Part shown: positions 35,401 to 41,981 of the stretch, in pieces
How the letters are laid out: each line of letters opens with the position of its first letter
Position numbering within the stretch: position 1 is the first letter of the stretch
Assembly: GCF_002242805.1 (NCBI RefSeq)
Contig: NZ_MCGQ01000007.1
Span: 186,001 to 250,000 of the forward strand
Source of the DNA: Streptomyces diastatochromogenes
GTDB taxonomy: Bacteria > Actinomycetota > Actinomycetes > Streptomycetales > Streptomycetaceae
Direction of reading: 5' to 3'
DNA length: 64,000 nucleotides
Position numbers and translations under genes: made by a program
The notes under the pieces: generated by a model
Seen by the model: only the letters and a program-made list of their open reading frames with translations
What the model was told of the DNA's origin: nothing
Databases searched by the model: none

Positions 35401-36681
35401 GGGCAGTTCTCCGTGGTCGGCGAGGGTGAAGCGGGCCCAGCCGTCGAGCATGCGGGCGGACTGGAGCAGGTCGTGGTTGTCGGTCCCCGAGTCCAGCACG
35501 ATGCCGGCGGCCCGCAGCACGTCCCGGGCACGGTCCGGCCGGGGGTCGTCGTGGTGCCGGGACTGCTGGAAGAGGGCGAGGAAGAGCGCGGTGGCGCCGA
35601 TGTCGCCGTCCCGTTCCGGCCGCCAGGTGTCGAGGGCCCGGCGGACCAGGGAGATACCGCGGTCCCTGCCCTCGGCGTCGTCACGGGCGGCGGCCCGCTC
35701 GTACAGCAGCCGCCCGAACATGTCCAGGTACTGCGGCAGCAGCTGCTCCTCGGCGCCGGGCCGCTCCAGCAGGCGCCGCAGCTCGACCTCGGCGGCCAGG
35801 CTGTGGCCGACGTCCTTCCAGGTGCCCCAGATCATGGCCCGTACGAGGAGGGCGTTGACCTCGGCCTCGAACGCCCAGTGGGGTTCGGGTCCGCCCGCCC
35901 GGCGGGCCTCGGTGAGCGCGGTGTCGAAGGCGTCCCGGGCGGCCTCCAGTTCCTCCCGGTCGACCCGCACCCGTCCGCGCACCATCGCGGCCAGGCCCAG
36001 GCTGTAGCGCAGGTGCGGGACTTCGGCGGGCGCGGCCGTGTCGAGGAGGGCGCGGTAGTGGCGGGCCGAGGTGTCGGCGGCGTCGAGGTCGCCGTGGAGC
36101 AGGGCCCGCTGCATGGACAGATACCCGGCCCCGGCCCTCAGGTCGGCCTCTTCCTCACTGCCCGGCTCCACGTCCGCAAGGGCGTCGTCGTGCCTGCGCA
36201 GGGCCTCCGCCAGCAGCTCGGCGGAGTCGGGTTCGGCGAGACAGCGCAGCTTGGCGCACACGGCGAGCACCTGCCGCCCCCACACTCGCTCCCAGGCGAA
36301 GTCGGGGTCCTGGTCGGGCAGCCCCTCCACCCCGGCCACCAGCAACGCGAAGGCCTCTTCCAGCACGTGCCGCTCGCCGCCGTCCTCGTACTGCACACCC
36401 CGCAGCTGCCCGAACCGGACCCGCCAGGCCGACCAGAGCGGCTCGGCGCCGGGATTGCGGAACGCGTGCTCGAACGCCTCGACGGCCAGGGCGAGTTCCT
36501 CGTCCCGGCCGTCGTCGTCCCGCAGCAGATACAACCGGTGGCTCAGCTCTCCGGCGTACCCGCACAGCTCGGCGGACTCCGGATCGCCGGCGGAGCGCCG
36601 GGCCAACTCGTCTAGTACGGCGTCACGTTCGGCGGTGATGTCACCGATCGGGTCGGTCGGCCGGGAGGAGGAGAAGGTCAC
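32410..36681 (-). CDS. CHAT-domain protease with long helical repeat region
   Basis: A 1,423-residue protein. Residues about 1-1020 are TPR/helical-repeat-like (many short Ala/Arg/Glu helices), with CHAT at the C-terminus (about 1070-1423). Catalytic histidine is H1276 in HLACHA and catalytic cysteine C1317 in LLAACRSH, both intact; QLWMLNP and FTHLGR close the domain. A Gly/Pro-rich insertion with imperfect repeats (YGPGEGLS, YASGAGLS, YGPGGGLA) lies at about 1050-1090. CHAT is a caspase-related clan CD cysteine protease fold. Start GTG at 36681, 13 bases after the gntP stop. With the caspase facing it, this makes a two-protease locus, and the repeats may sense a protein or peptide ligand. 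Confidence 0.9.
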   Translation of the reverse strand: MTFSSSRPTDPIGDITAERDAVLDELARRSAGDPESAELCGYAGELSHRLYLLRDDDGRDEELALAVEAFEHAFRNPGAEPLWSAWRVRFGQLRGVQYEDGGERHVLEEAFALLVAGVEGLPDQDPDFAWERVWGRQVLAVCAKLRCLAEPDSAELLAEALRRHDDALADVEPGSEEEADLRAGAGYLSMQRALLHGDLDAADTSARHYRALLDTAAPAEVPHLRYSLGLAAMVRGRVRVDREELEAARDAFDTALTEARRAGGPEPHWAFEAEVNALLVRAMIWGTWKDVGHSLAAEVELRRLLERPGAEEQLLPQYLDMFGRLLYERAAARDDAEGRDRGISLVRRALDTWRPERDGDIGATALFLALFQQSRHHDDPRPDRARDVLRAAGIVLDSGTDNHDLLQSARMLDGWARFTLADHGELPEIDGYPEGLDAERLKQTWDGMLDDIREGRAFVDFGEEEFLRGMERDVVGSRRRIQGFEQALARLRALEPGSPGRAQLASLILNNLTLVDPEGTHVTAEHRRELTQAVLERAERDPAWRGPAHAIAGVARLQEEMISGSGAGFDEVLAHFDRAEADGGLGDEADYGLALARFVAQTQRGQTGGAGDDMEAGAATWRRLRSDPALPAHVRRLMELQQAGFDAHAAVRSGDLATADRHIAALTEGHAALSDEDPSRIEILILLENARLGRDNLAQHLGVPPLPPLAARPGPAELRRQASRLPRDHRAWVLGDTGMARFAQAAAQQDGPGLVAAIGLLREAHELCEPGSDSRLRYANGLGIAHCVLSEMEFDRVRRRERLAKGIALLEGAFAEAGGPEHRLYADIGLALARAHRTRDDLHRRDRASARSLGLKSLRGHAWAALLQSGTDHATVAAAQATGAALEVAGWCLKDDRPEEALQALDACRGLVLHATLTSATVPDLLTATGHTGLAADWQAAGAGATERPSDPLTAAQTPLTVPSTLRRRVLAALTGTHQAQLLDPPTPDEIAEALRTLTKDALVYLVPATDDTPGTALVVTSKATVHAVPLPTLTEDAAPLKEYGPGEGLSRAGGPDSGAAQAQYASGAGLSGGPGDPPTEYGPGGGLAHDATGAPAHPHPRDLGPVPGWRPTAPSSLRAQLDRLCGWAWYAAMRPLLEAFEMPAGRLPRLVLVPMGKLGLVPWHAAWEAGGPRGRQYALQAAEISYAASARLLCQVAARPAAEHTGAALIVGNPTGDLRHAGEEADAVQRAFYPDARFLGRRTAGPTDGPGTPGEVLRWLRETPYDGAVLHLACHASVAENARRSAYLALHDGQLAAEEIAGAGGDRLGLVLLAACRSHVSGRGHNEAYSLATAFLAAGARSVVGSLWPVPDEATSVLMFLTHHFLRTHGEPPARALRRAQLWMLNPDRELPPELPEFLAERARRIDPHDLSAWAGFTHLGR

Positions 36682-36694
36682 GTACCCATACTGC

Positions 36695-38176
36695 CTACAG
36701 GAACACGCTCACCACCCCCGCCACCGCGAACCCCGCCACCGACAGCACCGACTCCAGCACCGTCCACGTGCGCAGCGTGTCCCGCTCGGTGATGCCGAAG
36801 TACTTGGCGACCATCCAGAAGCCGCCGTCGTTGACGTGCGACGCGAAGATGGAGCCGGCGGAGATGGCCATGATGACGAGGGCGACGAAGGCCTGGGAGT
36901 GGTGGCCCTCGGCGAGGAGCGGGGCGACGATGCCGGCCGTGGTCACGATCGCGACCGTGGCCGAGCCCTGGGCGACGCGCAGCACCAGCGAGATCAGGTA
37001 CGCCAGCGCGATCACCGGGAGACCCACGTCGTGGAAGGTGTCGGAGAGTGCCTGGGCCACCCCGCTCGCCTTCAGGACGGCGCCGAAGATCCCGCCCGCG
37101 CCGACGACCAGCAGGATGTTGCCGACCGGCTTGAGGGACGACGTCGACACGGTCTCCAGGGACTTGCGGGACCAGCCGCGCCGGATGCCGAGCAGGTAGT
37201 AGGCGAGCAGCAGGGCGATCGTCAGCGCCACGAAGGGGCTGCCGAAGAACTCGATCACCGAGCGGCCGGTGGACGGGTCGAGGGCGATCGACGAGAAGGT
37301 GGCGGCGAGGATGAGGATCAGGGGCGTACCGATGATGCCGAGGACGGTACCGAGCGGCACCGGTTGCTCGCGCGGCTCCACGCCCTGCTCGCGCTGCTCG
37401 TTCAGCACCGCCAGCTTCGCCTCGGCCGCCGCCTCGACCATGTCCTGCGGTACGGCGACGAAGACGCGCCGGCCGATCCACGCCGAGTACGCCCACGCGG
37501 CCAGCACCGCCGGGATGCCGCAGACGATGCCCATGAGGATGACCCAGCCGAGGTCGACGTGGAGGAGGCCCGCGGCGGCGACCGGGCCCGGGTGCGGCGG
37601 CAGGAAGGCGTGGGTCATGGAGAGGCCCGCGAGGAGGGGCAGGCAGTACAGCAGGATCGACTTGCCGGAGCGTTTGGCGGCCGCGTAGACGATCGGCGCG
37701 AGGACGAAGATGCCGACGTCGAAGAAGACCGGAATACCGAAGATCAGGCCGGTCAGACCCATGGCGAGGGGCGCGCGCCGCTCCCCGAACAGGTTGAGCA
37801 GCCGGGACGCCAACACCTCGGCCCCGCCGCTGACTTCGAGGATCGCGCCGAGCATCGTGCCCAGCCCGATGATGATCGCGACATGGCCGAGGATGCCGCC
37901 CATGCCGGTCTCGATGGTGGAGACGGCGTCGGAGCGCTGGACGGTGCCGAAGAGTTCGGTGACGGAGAGGCCGGCGAGGAGACCGACCGCTATGGAGACG
38001 GCGAGGAGGGCGACGAAGGGCTGCAGCCGGACCTTGATGATCAGGAAGAGCAGGAGGGCTATGCCGATGGCGGCGACGGTGAGCAGTCCGGCGGTGCCGT
38101 CGACGAGGAGGAGCAGGCCTCCGGTGTGGGGTGGGGCTGCGGGGGCGGGGGCGGTTGCGGCGAGTGGAAAGGACAT
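36695..38176 (-). CDS. GntP-family gluconate-type permease
   Basis: A 493-residue membrane protein with about 12-14 hydrophobic helices. Characteristic GntP blocks include LQPFVALLAVSIAVGLLAG, GIPVFFDVGIFVLAPIVYA, THAFLPPHPGPVAAA and FASHVNDGGFWMVAKYF. It imports gluconate or related sugar acids with protons. ATG at 38176 with GAGGACC. It follows ridA after 117 bases and a strong hairpin (38227-38254), so it may be partly separated from the upstream operon. Its neighbours (sugar kinase, PLP enzyme, D-acylase) suggest a substrate like (N-acetyl-)glucosaminate, not plain gluconate. Confidence 0.9.
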   Translation of the reverse strand: MSFPLAATAPAPAAPPHTGGLLLLVDGTAGLLTVAAIGIALLLFLIIKVRLQPFVALLAVSIAVGLLAGLSVTELFGTVQRSDAVSTIETGMGGILGHVAIIIGLGTMLGAILEVSGGAEVLASRLLNLFGERRAPLAMGLTGLIFGIPVFFDVGIFVLAPIVYAAAKRSGKSILLYCLPLLAGLSMTHAFLPPHPGPVAAAGLLHVDLGWVILMGIVCGIPAVLAAWAYSAWIGRRVFVAVPQDMVEAAAEAKLAVLNEQREQGVEPREQPVPLGTVLGIIGTPLILILAATFSSIALDPSTGRSVIEFFGSPFVALTIALLLAYYLLGIRRGWSRKSLETVSTSSLKPVGNILLVVGAGGIFGAVLKASGVAQALSDTFHDVGLPVIALAYLISLVLRVAQGSATVAIVTTAGIVAPLLAEGHHSQAFVALVIMAISAGSIFASHVNDGGFWMVAKYFGITERDTLRTWTVLESVLSVAGFAVAGVVSVFL

Positions 38177-38226
38177 TCGAGGGTCCTCTTCTTAAATGCA
38201 TGGTGCTCTCGGGCAGGGGAGATCGC

Positions 38227-38254
38227 GGCACGGCACCCGAGGGGGTGCCGTGCC
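38227..38254 (-). terminator. Hairpin between ridA and gntP
   Basis: GGCACGGCACCC, loop GAGG, GGGTGCCGTGCC: a perfect 12-bp stem with a four-base loop in the 117-base gap. It could stop transcription after ridA or act as a processing/attenuation element that lowers gntP expression. Confidence 0.7.
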
Positions 38255-38293
38255 GTGCGGGACGTACGGGAGGGAGCGGGAGCGGAGGTGCCG

Positions 38294-38737
38294 TCAGCTC
38301 AGGACGGCGAGGGCGTCGATCTCGATGAGGAGGCCGGCGGGCAGACCGACGTAGACGGTGGTCCGGGCGGCGGGCGGCTGGGTGAGGCCCTGTTCCTCGA
38401 AGTAGGCGTTGTAGATCGCGTTCATCTCGGCGAAGTGGTCCACGTCCGTCAGATAGACGCGGATCATCATCGCGTCGTCCCAGGTCGCGCCGCCCTCCTC
38501 CAGGATCGCCTTGACGTTGGCGAGGGTCTGCAGGGTCTGCTCGCGCAGGGTGGGACCGGCCGGCGTCGGGGGCTTGCCGTCCTCGGCGGGCAGGAAGCCG
38601 ACCTGGCCGGCGACCTGGAGGATGTTGCCCTTCTTCACGCCGTGGGAGAACTTCGCGGGCGGGGTGGTGTGGGTCTTCGGGGTGAGCGCGATCTTCTCGG
38701 TCATGCGGGGGGTGTCCTTCGCTGGCGTTTCGGTCAT
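38294..38737 (-). CDS. RidA-family enamine/imine deaminase
   Basis: RidA (YjgF/YER057c/UK114) hydrolyses reactive enamines and imines made by PLP enzymes to ketoacids and ammonia. Family motifs are FSHGVKKGNILQVAGQVGF, TLREQTLQTLANVKAILEEGGA, YLTDVDHFAEMN and PPARTTVYVGLPAGLLIEIDA, which includes the arginine that binds the substrate carboxylate. The upstream ATG at 38737 overlaps the iclR stop (ATGA) and gives 147 residues; the ATG at 38704 gives 136 residues, nearer the family length. Both have a GAAGG site because a 33-base stretch is imperfectly duplicated. It fits a module with a PLP-dependent dehydratase. Confidence 0.88.
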   Translation of the reverse strand: MTETPAKDTPRMTEKIALTPKTHTTPPAKFSHGVKKGNILQVAGQVGFLPAEDGKPPTPAGPTLREQTLQTLANVKAILEEGGATWDDAMMIRVYLTDVDHFAEMNAIYNAYFEEQGLTQPPAARTTVYVGLPAGLLIEIDALAVLS

Positions 38738-39498
38738 TCGGGGGTGCCCTTCACCGGCGTTCTTCCGGAGTACTCGCCGCTGATCGCGTCCGCGGTACGG
38801 CGCACCTGCGGGAGCAGGGTGAGGAGTTCCTCGGCGGTGACGACGACGTTCGGTGCGGACACCGACATCGCGGCGACCACCCGGCCGTCGGCGCCGCGGA
38901 CGGGGGCCGCGACGCAGTTGATGGACTCCTCGTGGCCGCCGAGGTCGGTGGCCCAGCCCTGTTCGCGCACCTGCTCCAACTCCCGCAGGAACGCGGTGGC
39001 GTTGGGGGTGGAACGGGCCGTGTACAGGGGGTAGTCGAGCTTGTCCGCGAGGGCGCGGCGCTCGGGTTCGGGCAGGTCGGCCAGGAGCAGCTTGGCGACG
39101 GCGGCGACCGTGATGGCGACGGGCTTGCCGATCCGCGAGTACATGCGGACCGGGTAGCGGCTCTCGACCTTGTCGATGTACAGCACCTCGTTCTCCTCGT
39201 ACACGGCGAGGTGGACGGTGTGGCCGCACCGCTCGTTGAGGCGGACGAGGTGGGGGTGGGCGATCTCGCGGATGTCGAGGTTCTCCATCGCCTCCTGGGC
39301 GAGGGCGAAGAGGCGGGCGCCGAGGCGGTAGCGCTGGTCGGACTGGCGGTAGACCAGGCCGTGCTCGTGCAGGGTGCGCAGGAGACGCAGGGCCGTGGAC
39401 TTGTGGACGCCGAGGCGGTCGGCGACCTGGCCGAGGTCGGCGGGGCCCTCGGCGAGCAGCGGCAGGATGCTCAGGGCGCGGTCGACGGTCTGACTCAT
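38734..39498 (-). CDS. IclR-family transcriptional regulator
   Basis: A 254-residue regulator with N-terminal winged helix (about 5-65, VDRALSILPLLAEGPADLGQVADRLGVHKSTALRLL) and C-terminal GAF-like effector domain (about 75-250, with VHLAVYEENEVLYIDKVES and the conserved CVAAPVRGADGRVVAAMSVS). Start ATG at 39498 (GGAGG upstream, ATGA overlap with the kinase stop). IclR proteins bind inverted repeats, and a 17-bp palindrome at 40650-40666 between the divergent arms is the obvious target. The ligand is probably the substrate or an intermediate of this catabolic cluster. Confidence 0.92.
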   Translation of the reverse strand: MSQTVDRALSILPLLAEGPADLGQVADRLGVHKSTALRLLRTLHEHGLVYRQSDQRYRLGARLFALAQEAMENLDIREIAHPHLVRLNERCGHTVHLAVYEENEVLYIDKVESRYPVRMYSRIGKPVAITVAAVAKLLLADLPEPERRALADKLDYPLYTARSTPNATAFLRELEQVREQGWATDLGGHEESINCVAAPVRGADGRVVAAMSVSAPNVVVTAEELLTLLPQVRRTADAISGEYSGRTPVKGTPE

Positions 39499-40562
39499 GG
39501 GGTGTTCGCCTCCTCCGAGGCCTCGTCGGCTTGCGTCCAGCCGGGGCCGAGTCGAAGTCTCCCCCATGCGTGGTCGTCCAGGGCGGCGAGCCGGTCGGCG
39601 TGGCTGCGGGTGGGTGGGGTGGCGAGGTCGCCGGGGGTGGTGAGGGTGGCTGCGGCCATGAGGTGGCCATGGCGGAGGCGGTCGCGCATCGGAAGTCCTC
39701 GGAGGGTGCCGGAGAGGAATCCGGCGGCGAAGGCGTCTCCGGCACCGACATGGGCGACGACATCGACCTGGGGTGCCCGGACGAGGGTTGCCGTGCCGTC
39801 GGCGTCCTCCCTTCCGTCGGTGTTCCTGTCGAACGCGACCGCTCCACCCCTGCCCTGCTTCACGACCACGATCTCCGGCTCGGGCAGCGCCTCCACAATG
39901 GCCCGGCCGCCGTGCAGCCCCCAGGCCTGGCGTGCCTCGTCGTGTCCCACGAACACGATGTCGGCCCCGCGCGCCAGCTCCAGCAACACCCGGGCGTCAT
40001 CGGCGTCCCGCCACAGTCCGGGCCGGTAGTTCACGTCGAAGGAGACCAAGGGCCGCCCCTCGCCGGGCTTCACCAGTTCGCGTACGAGTTCCAGGCACCC
40101 TTGCGACAACGCCGCCGTGATCCCCGACAGATGCAGCACCCGCCCCGCCCGCACCGCCTCCACGTCCACGTTGTCCACGGTCATCGCGGAGGCCGCCGAC
40201 CCTGCCCGGTAGTACGCCACCTCGTGCTCGTCCGTCGACCGGTCCCCGGCCGTGCGGAAGTACAGGCCGGTCGGGCGGGTCGTGTCCCGCCGGACGTGGG
40301 TGACATCGACGCCGTACGCCCCGATCGTCTCGACCAGGTGGTCCCCGAAGCCGTCCGCCCCCACCCGGCTGACCCACCGCACCGCGTGCCCGGCGGCCGC
40401 CAACCCGCAGGCCACGTTGGACTCGGCTCCGCCGATGGTCCGGTCGAAGGCGGGGACGTCGGCGAGGCGGCCCGGGCGGGTGGGCAGGAAGGTGACCATG
40501 GACTCGCCGAGCGCCACGACATCCACCGTGTCGGGGGCGTTGCGGGATCCGGTGGCGGTCAC
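39495..40562 (-). CDS. PfkB-family sugar kinase (2-keto-3-deoxygluconate kinase-like)
   Basis: A 355-residue ribokinase-fold enzyme. The start is the GTG at 40562, with GAGGAG 10 bases upstream; longer in-frame extensions to 40715 run through the operator and are unlikely. Motifs: VDVVALGESMVTFLP and FDRTIGGAESNVACGLAAAG (PfkB signature 1), FDVNYRPGLW, and the catalytic VGAGDAFAAGFLSG (signature 2, Asp base). The wording is that of KdgK-type 2-dehydro-3-deoxygluconokinases. It would phosphorylate KDG, the product expected from a glucosaminate dehydratase, to KDPG. First gene of the minus-strand arm. Confidence 0.85.
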   Translation of the reverse strand: MTATGSRNAPDTVDVVALGESMVTFLPTRPGRLADVPAFDRTIGGAESNVACGLAAAGHAVRWVSRVGADGFGDHLVETIGAYGVDVTHVRRDTTRPTGLYFRTAGDRSTDEHEVAYYRAGSAASAMTVDNVDVEAVRAGRVLHLSGITAALSQGCLELVRELVKPGEGRPLVSFDVNYRPGLWRDADDARVLLELARGADIVFVGHDEARQAWGLHGGRAIVEALPEPEIVVVKQGRGGAVAFDRNTDGREDADGTATLVRAPQVDVVAHVGAGDAFAAGFLSGTLRGLPMRDRLRHGHLMAAATLTTPGDLATPPTRSHADRLAALDDHAWGRLRLGPGWTQADEASEEANTP

Positions 40563-40649
40563 GATCGTCGTAGCTCCTCGGTGGGGGGAGTCCGTTGACC
40601 CCGCGTTGGCCGAGATGTTAGACAGCAGTGAGCGGCATACGCAATGGAT

Positions 40650-40666
40650 GTTGCAGAGAGTGCAAC
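40650..40666. promoter_or_regulatory. Palindromic operator candidate for IclR regulator
   Basis: GTTGCAGAGAGTGCAAC: perfect 6-bp arms GTTGCA/TGCAAC around a five-base centre, located between divergent starts at 40562 and 40688. IclR-family operators are typically short imperfect palindromes of this kind. It would overlap promoters for both arms. Confidence 0.65.
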
Positions 40667-40687
40667 GCACCAGATCAGGGAGGCCCC

Positions 40688-41965
40688 ATGGCCCAGGAAG
40701 CCGGTACCGAAGCACTCGCCCGTCTTGCCGAGGAACGGGTCGACCACCGCTTCAAGGGCCTCCCGCCGGACGCCGAGGGCCTGACCGTCGCCGAGTTGGC
40801 CGCCCAGCGCCGCAACCTCTTCACCGGCGGCTTCACCACCCCCGTGCTCGCGCTCTCCGCCGAGCGCCTGGAACACAACCTCGCGCTCATGGAGACGTAC
40901 GCCGTCCGCCATGGCCTCGCCTTCGCCCCGCACGGCAAGACCTCCATGGCACCCCAGCTCTTCCGGCGCCAGATCGAGCACGGGGCCTGGGGCATCACCC
41001 TCGCCGTGCCGCACCAGGTGTGGGTGGCCCGGGCGTTCGGGATCGAGCGGATCTTCCTGGCCAACGAGCTGGTCGACCCGGCGGCCCTGCGCCGCGTCGC
41101 CGCCGACCTCGCGGCCGACCCCGACTTCCGTTTCGTCTGCTACGTCGACTCCGTGCGCGGGGTCGAGCTGATGGACGCGGCCCTGCGCGGCGCCGCCCGC
41201 CCGGTGGACGTCGTGGTCGAGCTGGGCGCGGGCGAGGGTGCCCGTACCGGCGTGCGCACCGACGCGGACGCGCGGGCGGTCGCGGACGCGGTGGCGGGCG
41301 TGGAGACCCTGCGGCTGGTGGGCGTGGCGGGCTACGAGGCCCAGGTGCCCGGCGCCGCCCCCGAGCCGGTGCGGGCCTGGCTGGGCCGGCTGGTCGCGCT
41401 CGCGGCGGAGTTCGACAAGGCGGGGCGGTTCGCCGGGGCCGAGGAGATCGTGGTGAGCGCGGGCGGCAGCGAGTGGTTCGACGCGGTCGCCGACGTGTTC
41501 GCCGACATCCCGGAACTGTCCCTCCCCGTGCTGAAGTTGTTGCGCTCGGGCGCGTACGTCTCGCACGACGACGTGCACTACAGCAGGCTCACCCCGTTCA
41601 ACCGGGTGCCCGAGGAGGGCGCGCTGGAGCCCGCGTTCCGGCTGTGGGCGCAGGTCGTCTCCCGCCCCTCCCCCGAGCAGGCCTTCGTCAACGCGGGCAA
41701 GCGGGACGCCGCCTACGACCTCGACCACCCGGTGGCCCACGTGGTGCGCCGGGACGGCACCGAGCACCCGGCGACCGGCGTCGAGGTGACCGCCCTGTCC
41801 GACCAGCACCTCTGGCTGGGCACCAGCCCCGAGGCGGACGTCGAGGTCGGCGACTGGATCGGCTTCGGCCTGTCCCACCCCTGCACGGCGTTCGACAAGT
41901 GGCAGCTGATCCCGGTGGCCGAGGCGGACGGGACGGTCGTCGACTACATCCGCACGTTCTTCTAA
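40688..41965 (+). CDS. D-threonine aldolase-fold PLP enzyme (amino acid deaminase/dehydratase)
   Basis: A 425-residue PLP enzyme of the alanine racemase-N / D-serine dehydratase-like C family. The start is the ATG at 40688 with AGGGAGG. The N-terminal barrel has TTPVLALSAERLEHNLALME and FAPHGKTSMAPQLFRRQ, where the lysine is the expected Schiff-base residue. The C-terminal domain carries SDQHLWLG and GDWIGFGLSHPCTAFDKWQLIPV; the H...C pair is the metal site of DSD-type enzymes. Family members include D-threonine aldolase, D-serine dehydratase and D-glucosaminate dehydratase, which turns 2-amino-2-deoxy-D-gluconate into 2-keto-3-deoxygluconate and ammonia. The kinase and RidA neighbours favour the last. 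Confidence 0.85.
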   Translation: MAQEAGTEALARLAEERVDHRFKGLPPDAEGLTVAELAAQRRNLFTGGFTTPVLALSAERLEHNLALMETYAVRHGLAFAPHGKTSMAPQLFRRQIEHGAWGITLAVPHQVWVARAFGIERIFLANELVDPAALRRVAADLAADPDFRFVCYVDSVRGVELMDAALRGAARPVDVVVELGAGEGARTGVRTDADARAVADAVAGVETLRLVGVAGYEAQVPGAAPEPVRAWLGRLVALAAEFDKAGRFAGAEEIVVSAGGSEWFDAVADVFADIPELSLPVLKLLRSGAYVSHDDVHYSRLTPFNRVPEEGALEPAFRLWAQVVSRPSPEQAFVNAGKRDAAYDLDHPVAHVVRRDGTEHPATGVEVTALSDQHLWLGTSPEADVEVGDWIGFGLSHPCTAFDKWQLIPVAEADGTVVDYIRTFF

Positions 41966-41981
41966 ACAACCGGGGAGTGCC

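Noticed and set aside
32572..36615. 1,347-codon plus-strand frame over the CHAT gene
   Set aside because: Shadow of a real gene in high-GC sequence: low complexity, no recognised domain, no ribosome-binding site.
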